A stretch of DNA of 64,000 nt from Allacma fusca (lineage: Eukaryota > Arthropoda > Collembola > Symphypleona > Sminthuridae), in NCBI GenBank assembly GCA_947179485.1, contig OX359245.1:2833001-2897000 (forward strand), written 5' to 3'. Below, one piece after another: positions 50,261 through 59,723 of the stretch (the first letter of the stretch is position 1; each line of letters begins with the position of its first letter). The notes below the pieces were generated by a model. The model was not told the DNA's origin. It did no database searches and saw only the letters and a program-made list of their open reading frames with translations. A program made the position numbers and the translations under genes.

Positions 50261-50870
50261 CACAGGTCACAAGAGATCCGGGTACCTTACTGGATAAAGA
50301 CTTCGACACAGATGGACTTCTCTTATGAGATACCATTACATACAATCAACATTTAGCTACAAACTTACACGGGCAATTATTTTAAACTTATGCTTATGCA
50401 TTGCTAAATGTATACAATAACATCCAAGTTCGTTATATGTCTTCAAATTTATTTTTAGAAAACCAAATTGTTTTTGGTTAATTTGAAAGTCAACACAGTT
50501 GTAATTGACAAGTGCTAAGGGTACACCACACTCTTAAAACCTCTGGGACAGACGTACTCATGTGATTCATTGAATCCCAGGAGCCGGTGAATATAGAGGG
50601 AAAGTCATTGTGACCCATACCCTACCTCCGGTAACTCAACTTTAAAATCAACTACTCCTGGTTGAGTACCCAACGCATGTCTGTTTACAGTAAGGAGTGA
50701 AGAGGCAGACGTCGAATAGCCACTGGATGTTACTCAATTGTGTTGATATTAGGATTAATCAACGACTAACCGGTGCTCAGTTTGAAAATTGTTCTTTTCT
50801 TAGCAACATCTCCTAGGAACTCGTGTGAGAATTATATCTGCTTATAAGCTTATTGCTCATACATACTATC
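50067..50870. other. Stretch before the GTSPI frames, no gene seen
   Basis: The first 200 bp continue the diverged short repeats. The rest (50,300-50,870) is unique AT-rich sequence that would hold the promoter and 5' leader of the next gene if it is real. No clear TATA box was singled out. Confidence 0.4.
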
Positions 50871-51587
50871 ATGCCAAAAAAGGAACCACCACCACCACCT
50901 GAGCCTAGGCATCTTTGCTCTAGTGGTCCACCACCTGCTAACTTAGATGTAAGGGAGATAGAAAGGATTATTAGACTTCGGTTGCGTGAGCAATCAGGGT
51001 CATCATCCAGCTTCTCAATTATTCCGAGCAATCCATCCACTGAAGAATCTTCGCCAGAGGAAGGAGTTAGCCCGGTAAATGATCCGAGCATAACTAACCA
51101 AGGACAACAGGAATTCGAGGAGACGCCACCTTCAATGACGGAAGGGGAGGCTGAAGGCGGAAGTTCTTTTCATACGGTTGGCACTGGCCAGATTTCTAGT
51201 GACCTTGACTCTACTGCATACGAAAGTGCAGCCTGGGTTGGAGATGATATAGCAATTGAGAATGTTGCATGGGATATTGTGGTCTTTGGACCAGAAGTAG
51301 ACCCCGATGTTATAAGCCTAGTGCAACAGACTATCACTCCTGCAAAAGAAATTATTGACCAGCAGGAAAATGCAAAAACTATTGTCAATGAATCTACCAC
51401 AGAATCTGAAAGTCACCACGAGAATGTGACAAGTCATGGTCACATTGGAAGTGACATAAACAAACCTGGAACGAGCACGGAATTGCAAAAGGAGGTTAAG
51501 GAAAACACTGTAACTAAGAAACATGTGTACCTCACGGGAGATGAGTCTATGGCAGTACTACCATCTCGGCCTGCTCATACTTCTTAA
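50871..51587 (+). CDS. Acidic, Pro/Ser/Glu-rich protein of unknown family
   Basis: The ATG at 50871 gives 238 residues: MPKKEPPPPPEPRHL, then a short charged segment (VREIERIIRLRLREQ), then a long disordered part rich in Ser, Glu, Thr and Gln. A hydrophobic-acidic block (AWVGDDIAIENVAWDIVVF; VDPDVISLVQQTITP) lies at about residues 125-165. The end is polar. No catalytic motif or zinc knuckle is seen. It is followed within ~250 bp by the GTSPI frame on the same strand. The pair may be exons of one gene or successive frames of one mobile element, with this part like a Gag-type or phosphoprotein-like product (inference). I do not recognise it. Confidence 0.45.
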   Translation: MPKKEPPPPPEPRHLCSSGPPPANLDVREIERIIRLRLREQSGSSSSFSIIPSNPSTEESSPEEGVSPVNDPSITNQGQQEFEETPPSMTEGEAEGGSSFHTVGTGQISSDLDSTAYESAAWVGDDIAIENVAWDIVVFGPEVDPDVISLVQQTITPAKEIIDQQENAKTIVNESTTESESHHENVTSHGHIGSDINKPGTSTELQKEVKENTVTKKHVYLTGDESMAVLPSRPAHTS

Positions 51588-51842
51588 GCATCATCCTCTG
51601 CTAGGACGGACGAGTGTCTAAATGATATGTCACGAATATCACTCCATAACTCGGAATAACCTTCCGAGTCCAGTTACTCCAGCTACGGATGTGGAATATA
51701 GAATTCCAAGGACACCTTTGTCCTACTTAAATCTTCTAAATGGAAAGCCTATTCATTCAAGTATACATATATTGAGCTCATTTGAGAAGAAGGAAACATT
51801 TTTACCCTACGAAATTTAAGAACAACAGCACAGATACGTTAA

Positions 51843-53297
51843 TATATTAGCTGGCACATATTCGTTTTTAAAATTTTGGACCGAATAAATATAAGACATC
51901 AAGGCACAGGATATTCCGAGGCTGCGAGTCAATTATTATGGGAAATCGCTACCAACCTAACAGCTCAACTACAAGAGCATCCCATACAAATTTATACTCT
52001 CACAACTCTGTTAGAAAGACGTGTACTTACCGTACAACGTACTACGGAGGAGTTAGGCAGGCAGTCATACATTAGAGATCATGAACCATTTCTCGATAAC
52101 ATCTTAAGAATTCCTGAAGCCGTAGCTACCAATGCACGTAGGAGGGATACTAACCCTATACCTCCAAGAGAACGAATTGCTGTACATGTAATACGTAACA
52201 ACAATTATGTACTTGTACGACCTGTCGGTTCTATGTCGAGAGGGAGAAGACTCTTTGCGGAAGAGCAAGAAAGCTATGAGCAACCTGTTGCGAGAAGTAA
52301 TATAGTGCATATAGGCACAAGTCCTATAACTTCTACAGGCATAGAAATGGGAACAATTACCACTCGAAGACAAGTGTTTCAAGGTTCACCAACAACCGCA
52401 CGAGCTCAAAACTTGTCAAGAAATTCCCAAATACAGGACTTTCAAGCTTCTCCGGTTACGCAGGGGGAAGTTCGTCAAGTACATGATATAGGGACATCTC
52501 CTCATATAAGCGCTGAGCAGTACAGATATAGAGATACACATACTTCACCAATGGGAAATGCATGTAGACCATATGCTATGCGTAATGCTCAGACTGCTAC
52601 TCACAGCAGGGAAAATGTTTCAACTTCTCCACTCAACAGACCTCAAACCTTTTCACACTTTGGGACTTCACCCATTACAAGAGATCGAGTTAATATAGGT
52701 TCATCCCCTATACATAATACCTATACCATAGGCACATCTCCTATTGTACCTACTACTCGGACAGTAGGTAGTCAACCAGCTCAATATTATGAAGATGTGG
52801 CCGAAACTATGACAAATATTGTTAACAGTGCAAGACCTGCACGTAGAACCTTAAGCACTCAGGTAAAACCTCCAAGGAATGGAATGAGGACTGGAAATGA
52901 TGGAATAAATGTAAACTTATTTCCAAACATACCCAGTAACCAGGGAAATACAACTCCCGTAGCTTCCACTTCAAGAACCATAACAGGTGGACCTAGGGAA
53001 ATATCAACTCCAGTTACTTATCCTATAGGAATAGGTATTCCTGGTGCAACTGATTTCCTACCTATATCACCCAGTTTAATTATTTGGGGATATCCATCTC
53101 CAGGAGGGAGAATTTACGGGCAAAGACCTGTTCATCATCCAGAAGGAGAAGTCATACGAAATAGTGAGGACCAATTCGGACAAGAACACGATTTTGGAAA
53201 TAGGATAGGTAGAGGTTACCATCCTACTACTCATATACAAACCATTCGTTCCCCTAGAGCATGTAGACACTGGAATGGGATGCTTTTATGGAGATAG
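51843..53297 (+). CDS. Long reading frame with degenerate GTSPI-type repeats
   Basis: The frame is open for 484 codons from the stop at 51840-51842 to the TAG at 53295-53297. No ATG lies in the first 120 codons, so it needs an upstream exon or is broken at its 5' end. The N-terminal ~110 residues are helical (ASQLLWEIATNLTAQLQEHP; TLTTLLERRVL), then a block IPPRERIAVHVIRNNNYVLV. After that about ten copies of a short motif, mostly [GTS]-[TS]-S-P-[ILVM], come every 15-30 residues: HIGTSPITS, QGSPTTA, QASPVTQ, DIGTSPHIS, HTSPMGN, VSTSPLNR, HFGTSPITR, NIGSSPIHN, TIGTSPIVP. Ser-Pro cores could be sites for proline-directed kinases or docking (inference). The family is unknown. Confidence 0.45.
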   Translation, partial: YISWHIFVFKILDRINIRHQGTGYSEAASQLLWEIATNLTAQLQEHPIQIYTLTTLLERRVLTVQRTTEELGRQSYIRDHEPFLDNILRIPEAVATNARRRDTNPIPPRERIAVHVIRNNNYVLVRPVGSMSRGRRLFAEEQESYEQPVARSNIVHIGTSPITSTGIEMGTITTRRQVFQGSPTTARAQNLSRNSQIQDFQASPVTQGEVRQVHDIGTSPHISAEQYRYRDTHTSPMGNACRPYAMRNAQTATHSRENVSTSPLNRPQTFSHFGTSPITRDRVNIGSSPIHNTYTIGTSPIVPTTRTVGSQPAQYYEDVAETMTNIVNSARPARRTLSTQVKPPRNGMRTGNDGINVNLFPNIPSNQGNTTPVASTSRTITGGPREISTPVTYPIGIGIPGATDFLPISPSLIIWGYPSPGGRIYGQRPVHHPEGEVIRNSEDQFGQEHDFGNRIGRGYHPTTHIQTIRSPRACRHWNGMLLWR

Positions 53298-54268
53298 AGA
53301 TAGAAAGTCATCAGGCTTATGAATCCACTTGTCCCATACCTACTATACAATCACCTAATTATGGTAGACACTATCAAAATTTTGGGAACCATGAAATCAT
53401 GGTATACCAAATGCCAAATGGCACTATTCACCCTGGGTTTTCTAGTCCAAATTGGCAAACTAGGATTCCAGGCGGTAGGCTTGTCCAAGTTATGGCAAGG
53501 GAGGTATTACGAAGAATAGCTCGAGATGATAGGACTCCATTACCTTTAGTGAATATTAACAATGTAGTTCACGTAATGCCAGCTAGACCAAGATATTCCG
53601 TACTATATAATACTAAACTGACAGGCATAATAGATGTACCCGGATGAGAACACAATCCTTTGGTAAGAATCCACGAGTGAGCAGAACGAATAAAACAAAG
53701 ACCATTCCAATATGACGAACAAGGTCAAGTCACGGGTACCTTACCCATTATTTGGAATGAGGCTATTCCTCTGCGAGTACGGGAAAGATACAATCATATG
53801 CCAATTACACCTGTCTCTGAAATTTTTATTCAACCCAACACTCCACCAATTAGGGAAAGTAGGTAAGAAACTTGCCCATTAAGACCCACCCAAATTGCTG
53901 GTACTGTTGAAAATGCCCATTCACCTAATATTCATACCCAGGAAACTCAACCTATTCCTACTCCACGACGTAACTTATCAGACCAATTTCCGCCAACACC
54001 CACATTCCGTGTGTTAAGAAGCCAGACAACTCCCTCTAACCAAGAACCCGTGGCCGGACCATCAAGGCAACCTGAAAGAATACCTATGTGGTATGATGCG
54101 GAGGGACGCTCATATCCCACTCGTCCTACTGATGAAAGGCTATATGAAAGAATGACGGTAACTACGGAACAACGGGAAGAATTACGCATCGCGACTGAAA
54201 AAATAGCTAATCAAGCTATACTCGCAGAACAAGAACAAGAACATCAGAAAGTGAGGCAAAATAGCTGA
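53288..54268 (+). pseudogene. Continuation of the GTSPI gene: one frame with three internal stops
   Basis: A frame different from the previous one starts at an ATG at 53288, overlapping it by 10 bases, and runs to the TGA at 54266. It is protein-like throughout but interrupted by TGA at 53645, TGA at 53678 and TAA at 53864. Parts include EVLRRIARDDRTPLPLVNI, then IWNEAIPLRVRERYNHMP, then RSQTTPSNQEPVAGPSRQP, and a Gln/Glu-rich, probably coiled-coil end (TEKIANQAILAEQEQEHQ). Same style and strand as the previous frame suggest one ancestral gene of about 2.4 kb or more with a frameshift at ~53,290 and three nonsense changes. Stop readthrough is possible but less likely. Function is unknown. Confidence 0.5.
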
Positions 54269-54416
54269 CGTCAAAGGATGCAGGAATTAAGGATGAGCTC
54301 TAATATATTAGGAGGCGTAGGGATGGAAGATTTATAATCTTTGTCCATCCATTGATTGCGCAGTCTTCAAATTTATAATGGTAGCACTGAACGTTTCCTT
54401 GCGGTGATTACGGAGA

Positions 54417-54647
54417 ATGAGAAAAAAATCCAGCTCCAGTGCTCAAAATGTCAGAATTTACACCAAACCGATTCAGCGAGTAATTGAACCCGATCCGGTA
54501 AGCAGCACCAAATTGAAACAAAAATCGCCCCGGAGACAGGAGAAAGATGAATGTGACTTTAATTTGATTCGGGGTGATTTTTTGCAGAAATTGCTGAGTG
54601 CAGACAAAGCTCGGGAAACTAGAAACGTGCTTTCAGAACAAAATTGA
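54417..54647 (+). CDS. Small basic unrecognised reading frame
   Basis: The ATG at 54417 gives 76 residues: MRKKSSSSAQNVRIYTK, then IEPDPVSS, then basic KLKQKSPRRQEKDE and FLQKLLSADKARETRNVL. The charged composition could suit a nuclear or nucleic-acid-binding peptide. It may be a single exon or chance; there is no poly(A) signal close by. It differs in codon composition from the GTSPI frames upstream, so it need not belong to them. Confidence 0.25.
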   Translation: MRKKSSSSAQNVRIYTKPIQRVIEPDPVSSTKLKQKSPRRQEKDECDFNLIRGDFLQKLLSADKARETRNVLSEQN

Positions 54648-55065
54648 CAATGAGGCTAAAGGTAATACAAACATATTATATTGGACGTATCTACTTCTAT
54701 ATAATTATGTACGTTCTAGATGTATGCCAATTAGATATTAAAAAGTCATTGTAACAACACTTTTATTTGTGTATAAGTGTCAGTTGAGACAGTCCAGCGC
54801 ATTGCGGCCTGCACGGGTGCCCCAAGTGGTTTCATTTCAGTTTATTTAAAGTCATTACTGATGGTTCATCTGGATAACGATGAACATCGAGTTTTATTAT
54901 TTGTAGTACAGCTTGTAACAACACTAGCAGCTACAGAAATACGATAAAAACTCATCATGAAACGCAACTTCCAACACAAACGAACATTAAGCCCGACCTG
55001 AACCCGCACAGGCGGGTTGAGCTGAGGCATAACACAATTTTGTGCACGCGGGCCACGCATTTACT

Positions 55066-55510
55066 TTACTGTCCTGAGACGGTGTTAACGCAAAGCTTCG
55101 CGTATTTGAGGGCAAAGATTTCACTTTCAAAAATTTGACGACAGTTTCGCCATTTGCGTTTGCTGTAAATTACAGTATGAATTACCATCGATGAGTACTT
55201 CAGTGACCCAGTAAATAATCTAATCGAATTTAGTTTTTTGTGAAACTGGTTGATTATAGCGACCTTTATTGTGCACAGCTTCGACAATTCTCAGAAACAC
55301 TTCCACTCCGAGGAGTAGATCAACAATTTTTGGGAGAGCATAATCAGCGTCAGCCAACTCGATAACCTGAATGTGCGTGTAATTGCTCTTGTCGATTCTA
55401 TGAGGCGTAGTAGGAGTAGACAAAAAATTTTCCCCACAATTTGTGGGGTTCATTGCAGGGTTCATTATTGTCGCATTTGATGGTATCTCCTGTTTAGTCA
55501 CGTAATCCAC
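55066..55510 (-). pseudogene. BEL/Pao retrotransposon pol fragment (aspartic protease region)
   Basis: The minus-strand frame contains VIELADADYALPKIVDLLLG followed by VEVFLRIVEAV and QPVSQKTKFD. This matches the end of the A17-type protease region of BEL/Pao Pol (LAD...P..iDLLLGadvf, then PV.Q.TkfGW). After the Asp a stop follows at 55217-55219 where the family normally continues. Further related sequence (YWVTEVL, then AKLSSNF) carries more stops down to ~55,070. No LTR, reverse transcriptase or integrase is found next to it. It is an old, truncated copy. Confidence 0.6.
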
Positions 55511-55598
55511 AGTACCAACTTATTCAGATTGAAGCCCATTTGTTGTAATGCTTTTTTTAAATTTTAAGTACTTGATTGTCGGCATTGTGATACATACA

Positions 55599-55605
55599 TA
55601 TATAA
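55599..55605 (+). promoter_or_regulatory. TATA-box candidate
   Basis: tatataa followed by gg stands in a GC-moderate context, with gcagagcattaac about 25-30 bp downstream as a possible start. It lies ~690 bp before the ATG of the six-cysteine peptide gene. If used, a 5' leader intron would be likely. No other candidate in the region is as good. Confidence 0.3.
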
Positions 55606-56288
55606 GGATGGACATGTTTGTGCAGAGCATTAACAACTGTCACATCGCTTTACATTGACAGTTATTTATCTATTGTGTCAGATCTGCTTAGCAGGAAATA
55701 TGGTTACAACGCAGTTCATTTGAAGAGGGAAGCAATGATTCCGATATAATATTGGAAATATCCACGATAAGAAAAGTTGACACAATAATGTGCATCCTTT
55801 TTAATTTGGAATTTTGAATAATTTCAATTACTTGATGACTACGGTGTTTGTGCAAAGTAGTTTTATGATTGTAAAACAACTGACTAAACGAACGCATCTA
55901 CCAAACCTAACTGGTATGATATATTATTGCCAATTAATTGTTTTCATGCCCTTGTCGTCAATTTGTAATGTCAACAAAAACAGCATACATGCTCACTTGG
56001 ATTTTCATGTGCAAATTATCACTATGACAATGTTAGGAATGCCTTTTACAAGTTTGACGATCGAATTGCTATTAAGGTTATATTATTTTGCATTGTATTT
56101 TAAAGAGTTGGCTTCCATTCAAATTCCACTTCGTAGCCTTACAATAAAGAGTAAACAATGCATGTTTGCTTTGTTTAAACAATTTATGATCATTACTAGT
56201 GATGCGAGCTTTTTTAATTGAAGAATACTTGGACAGTCTTTTCATTCAATTGGATTACACCGGCACTTCTTACTAAAACTGTTACAAA

Positions 56289-56596
56289 ATGACGAACGGG
56301 TAAGTGTCATCTGAAATACGTTTGAATACTTATACAATTTAATCGATTTTTCTGAATGTATATTTTATTTCAGAAGGCTTATAGTCGCATTGACTTTAAT
56401 TGTTTTGGCTGTTTTTCTTCTAAATCTTGTCCTGGCTTCACCACTTGTCGTAGACATTAACTAACATTTAATATATATTGTGTCATATTTGCCTAATAGA
56501 AACGACTGAACATTTAATTTTCAGTGTCCACCGGGTCCATGCAGACCTAGGATGCATGCATGTGACTGTCATGGGCAGTGCTGTTCCAACGTCTGA
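56289..56596 (+). CDS. Secreted six-cysteine small peptide gene, three coding exons
   Basis: Exon 1 is the ATG at 56289 to 56299, ended by a donor gtaagtg. Intron 1 ends at ttttatttcag (56373). Exon 2 (56374 to ~56449) encodes a strong signal peptide core, LIVALTLIVLAVFLLNLVLA, then SPL; its donor is GT at 56447 or 56450. Intron 2 ends at aattttcag (56524). Exon 3 (56525-56596) encodes 23 residues with six cysteines spaced C-x4-C-x6-C-x-C-x3-C-C, ending in TGA. Phases are 2 then 0 and fit. AATAAA follows at 56791. The precursor has about 50 residues with a mature part of some 25. Such layouts occur in antimicrobial, hormone and venom-type disulphide peptides. I recognise no family, and toxicity is not implied. 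Exons this short escape ordinary frame searches. Confidence 0.6.
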
Positions 56597-56790
56597 AAAA
56601 AACCAATTGGAATTATTTGGCTGTGTGACTAATAATGAGTTTCACCTACACACGTTGAATTTATATACTAACGCCACCTATTATTATTTTGATTGTCTTG
56701 TAAAGGCTTTAGCTACTTGCAGCATCTGTAAAGAGAACAACTCTTAAACCAATTGCTGGCATATCAAATGTAGTTAGTAGAAACATAATC

Positions 56791-56796
56791 AATAAA
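56791..56796 (+). terminator. Poly(A) signal of the six-cysteine peptide gene
   Basis: AATAAA, with a second aaataaac a few bases on, 195 bp after the peptide stop codon. The 3' UTR in between has no other long coding sequence; a frame at 56478-56747 reads through it but starts in intron 2. Confidence 0.5.
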
Positions 56797-56815
56797 AATA
56801 AACAACTGAAACATT

Positions 56816-57428
56816 TGCACGCTAAATGCATATAAAGATACACTAGTTGATACGTAGTTGTCTGGGCAATACATGATTTTATTGTCACGCCTGGACACAA
56901 CTGGGTAGGAATCATGTGTTCAGGGTGACATGACTCTATTCAGCTTGCATTTGCATAGTTTCCCGTAAAAATCACACACTGGCGTAGTTTTCAATTATTA
57001 ACATGACTTTTGGAACTTTTATGACTACAAATATTTTCCACTGCTCGCAAGAAGTAGCATTTTAGTGAGTGATTGTAGTTAGGTCGGATTTGCTATTATA
57101 ATGACAGCGCAAAGTTTAAAATTAAACGTTTAATATTTGATATATATATCGAAAATTTTAATGTAACTATTTAAAAAGGAAATACTTGCTTCGGACTACA
57201 TATCCGTGATAGGTGACCGAAAATTTGGGTTTACGTTAAGTACTTAAACGTTAATGACACTCTAAATTCGGTTTTCGTTATTGGTTTTTTAGGAATTCGG
57301 TTATGGTTATAAACGGTTAGCAGATGGATTCAATAGCGTCAATCGGTTAATAACGGTTAGTAGTAACAACAGTGAATACGGTTGATGAAAAGTATTTTTC
57401 TGGATTTAAAGGAATATTAAACTTCTAA
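56816..57428. other. Gene-free stretch with hAT-like cggtta words
   Basis: Up to ~57,190 nothing is recognised. From about 57,200 to 57,385 attcggtt, aacggttag, aatcggtta and atacggttg words recur, as in subterminal regions of hAT-type MITEs. Ends and target duplication cannot be fixed. Confidence 0.35.
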
Positions 57429-57960
57429 CAAGTAACCTTCGCTCCATGCCCACTCGGGATCGGAATGCAATTTTGTAGGAGCTTAGGTACCGTGCCGAAG
57501 GTCCCAGCGAGACCAAACGTTTGTCCCTTCTCGCCCTGGTTTCGCGGGAAATCGCACAGAAGTTTTAAAATCTAATTCGTGAGCAAAGAAACCAGAAATA
57601 GTTGCGACCAACATTGACCAATATGAGGCCAAAATCCTAATTGTGACTCTTATTAACCAATCTATGTTCAAGAAGGTAGCTAGAACCACGTATGATGAAT
57701 GCATGTCATCAATGTGCCATTCTTTTAAAAGATCATCGACTTTCGGAAATGATAATTTCCTGTGGGATTTAACATTGTAAAATTCATGTTGGACAGGCCC
57801 CTTGCCAATGAATTAGATTTTAAAACTTCTGCGCGGTTTCCCGTGCAAACCAGGGCGGGATGGCACAACAATTTGGTCTCGCTGGGACCTTGGGCCATGC
57901 ACCTAAGCTACCAAAAAAATTCATTCCGATCCCGAGTGGTCATTAGGCGAAGGTTACTTG
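57429..57960. mobile_element. Long-TIR MITE with TAA target duplication (PIF/Harbinger-like)
   Basis: The arms 57429-57594 and 57797-57960 are imperfect inverted copies over ~165 bp, starting caagtaaccttcgc at both ends. Shared inner words include ccactcgggatcggaatg and gaagttttaaaatctaattc. TAA flanks both sides (57426-57428 and 57961-57963), fitting the TWA target of PIF/Harbinger. The 532-bp element is non-coding; open frames in it are mirror images of each other. Confidence 0.72.
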
Positions 57961-57980
57961 TAAGCATGCATAATTGTTAT

Positions 57981-58849
57981 TAGTACCCCTCATGGGTACA
58001 GGTACTACCCGGGTATTTGGGTACAGGTACATGTAAAGGTAAATACTGGGTAATATTTTTTGTACCCAAACAGAATGGGTAAATTCTGAGTACAAGCCAA
58101 TTTTACCTAAATATTGGGCACATTTACGGGCAAAGGTTTAGGTACAAAGAAAACATGAAACGGTTTTTACCTGACAGGAACAGGTACAGCTCCAAAAGTA
58201 CCTGTACCCGTTCAAAAAATACCTGATTCATACAAAGTACTTTTTTATTATCTGCTTGCGTCCTCTATTGCATAAAAGTGAATTAAAGAGGTTCTTTTCA
58301 TGGCATTCGCGTGCCACTTTATTCAACAGTCTTCCACTGCACGCTCGTTTCCGTGTCATGAAATGAGATTCCTTATAAACGTGTTCTAGCATTCCACGGA
58401 CTGACAATTCCATAGGAGATACCATTAGAAAATTCTTCTGTCTAAAAGCATGGATGAAGATCAAATGTGCAGAGTTTGCAAGTACCGCGATGCAAGATTG
58501 ATGACTGGAAGCTCAAGTAGTTATTAATTTTAGCCGTATACAATTTTTGAAAAACATGATGTTATAGATTATAGGGGAATAAATTGGAGCACATCATTAG
58601 AATAATTTTTTTACGGAATTCGCATCATCATAAAAAGTACCCGCGTAGGTAAAACAAAGTACCTGGGTAAAGGTAAAAATTCGGATACTTTTTGGGTACA
58701 GGTAATTTTAAGGGTAAGGTAAAAGTTAGAAAAAAAGGTTTGGGTACAGGTACCTTCATTCAAGTATTAGGTACTGGTAAAGGTGCAACATCCTGAAGTA
58801 CCCATATTTGGGTACAGGTACTAAATTTTAGTACCCATGAGGTGCACTA
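57981..58849. mobile_element. hAT-like non-autonomous element with gggtacaggtac repeats
   Basis: The ends tagtacccctcatgggtac and, in reverse complement, tagtgcacctcatgggtac form TIRs of ~19 bp with two differences. The flanks attgttat (57973-57980) and atggtttt (58850-58857) agree at 6 of 8 positions, as for an aged 8-bp hAT target duplication. Both subterminal zones are full of gggtacaggtac, aaaggtaaa and agtaccc words in either orientation. The centre (58,230-58,500) is unrelated sequence with a short frame encoding MCRVCKYRDARL near 58,480, too short to call. Confidence 0.65.
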
Positions 58850-58857
58850 ATGGTTTT

Positions 58858-59164
58858 ACATACTTAGCACTAGTATTGCTTTACTTAATTCTCGAAAAGT
58901 CTTCGTAACGTTTGTTTTCAGCAAACAATAATGACTTAATGCAAATAGTTTCAGAATAAATACATTGTCGGTAACCAATAAAAATGGTATACATTCATTT
59001 TCAACCAAACTTAAAATGGCAACTTGTTCCAAAATCAAAATGAAGTAATTATTGTTTGTTTACAATTTGTGACTGAAAATTTCATTTCAAATTAATCGCA
59101 CAGAATTTTTAAAAAGTAAAATTAAATCTAACTTGAAAATATGGAACAGTTTCTACATTTACGG
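58858..59164. other. Short gene-free AT-rich stretch
   Basis: Nothing recognised between the two MITEs; a 60-codon minus-strand frame at 58856-59038 has no distinguishing features. Confidence 0.4.
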
Positions 59165-59438
59165 ATTAGCATGAGATCGGTTCGGATAAAACACAAATCC
59201 GAACCGTAACTGAACCGAGCCGAAGTTTTCGGTTATTTTTTTGTAAAAATCCGAACAGACCAGTTTTGTTCGAAAAAAAATATTCCTATCCAAAACCGAA
59301 CCGCCAAACATCGGTTCGGGTGATTTTTATAACCAAACCGTTTTTCGGTTATTAAATAAAATAAAAGAATTTTTCGGTTACATAAATTGCAACGACATAA
59401 TTTTAAATTTTGGTGCGGTTTGGCTTGTGCATGCTAAC
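59165..59438. mobile_element. hAT-like MITE remnant with cggttcgg repeats
   Basis: The ends attagcatg (59165) and catgctaac (59430-59438) are inverted copies. Inside, gatcggttcgg, aatccgaacc, aaaccgaaccg, catcggttcgg and ttttcggtta repeat in both orientations. This is typical of hAT subterminal repeats. No target duplication could be defined. Confidence 0.45.
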
Positions 59439-59723
59439 GTTAGCAGCAGGTCGTCTATTTCCTCAAAGCTAACCAATGATAACCAAAAGGTACGTGGGTC
59501 TAAATTATGACGACAGTTAATAACGTTATATATGTATGTCCCCTAAAGCCAAAGTGCGTGCGTGCCGTGTGCTCTCCCATTGCAGTACATTTAGAATGTT
59601 ACATACTATAAAAGCGCTTTATAGAAATGTGTACTCGTAAACCTAAAAAGTGTCATTAGGGGAGAGCGAAGATTTAAAAATGCCCTCTTTTCCCCTTCTC
59701 TCATTATTGTCATCATCTTCAAA

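Noticed and set aside
55814..56221. 135-codon frame before the peptide gene.
   Set aside because: It has no ATG at its start (TTG), mixed hydrophobic composition typical of AT-rich chance frames, and no motif.
57483..57983. Two ~73-codon frames on opposite strands.
   Set aside because: They are mirror images caused by the inverted-repeat arms of the MITE.
58228..58464. 78-codon minus-strand frame inside the hAT-like element, possible transposase remnant.
   Set aside because: No BED finger or hAT dimerisation motif can be recognised; left within the element.
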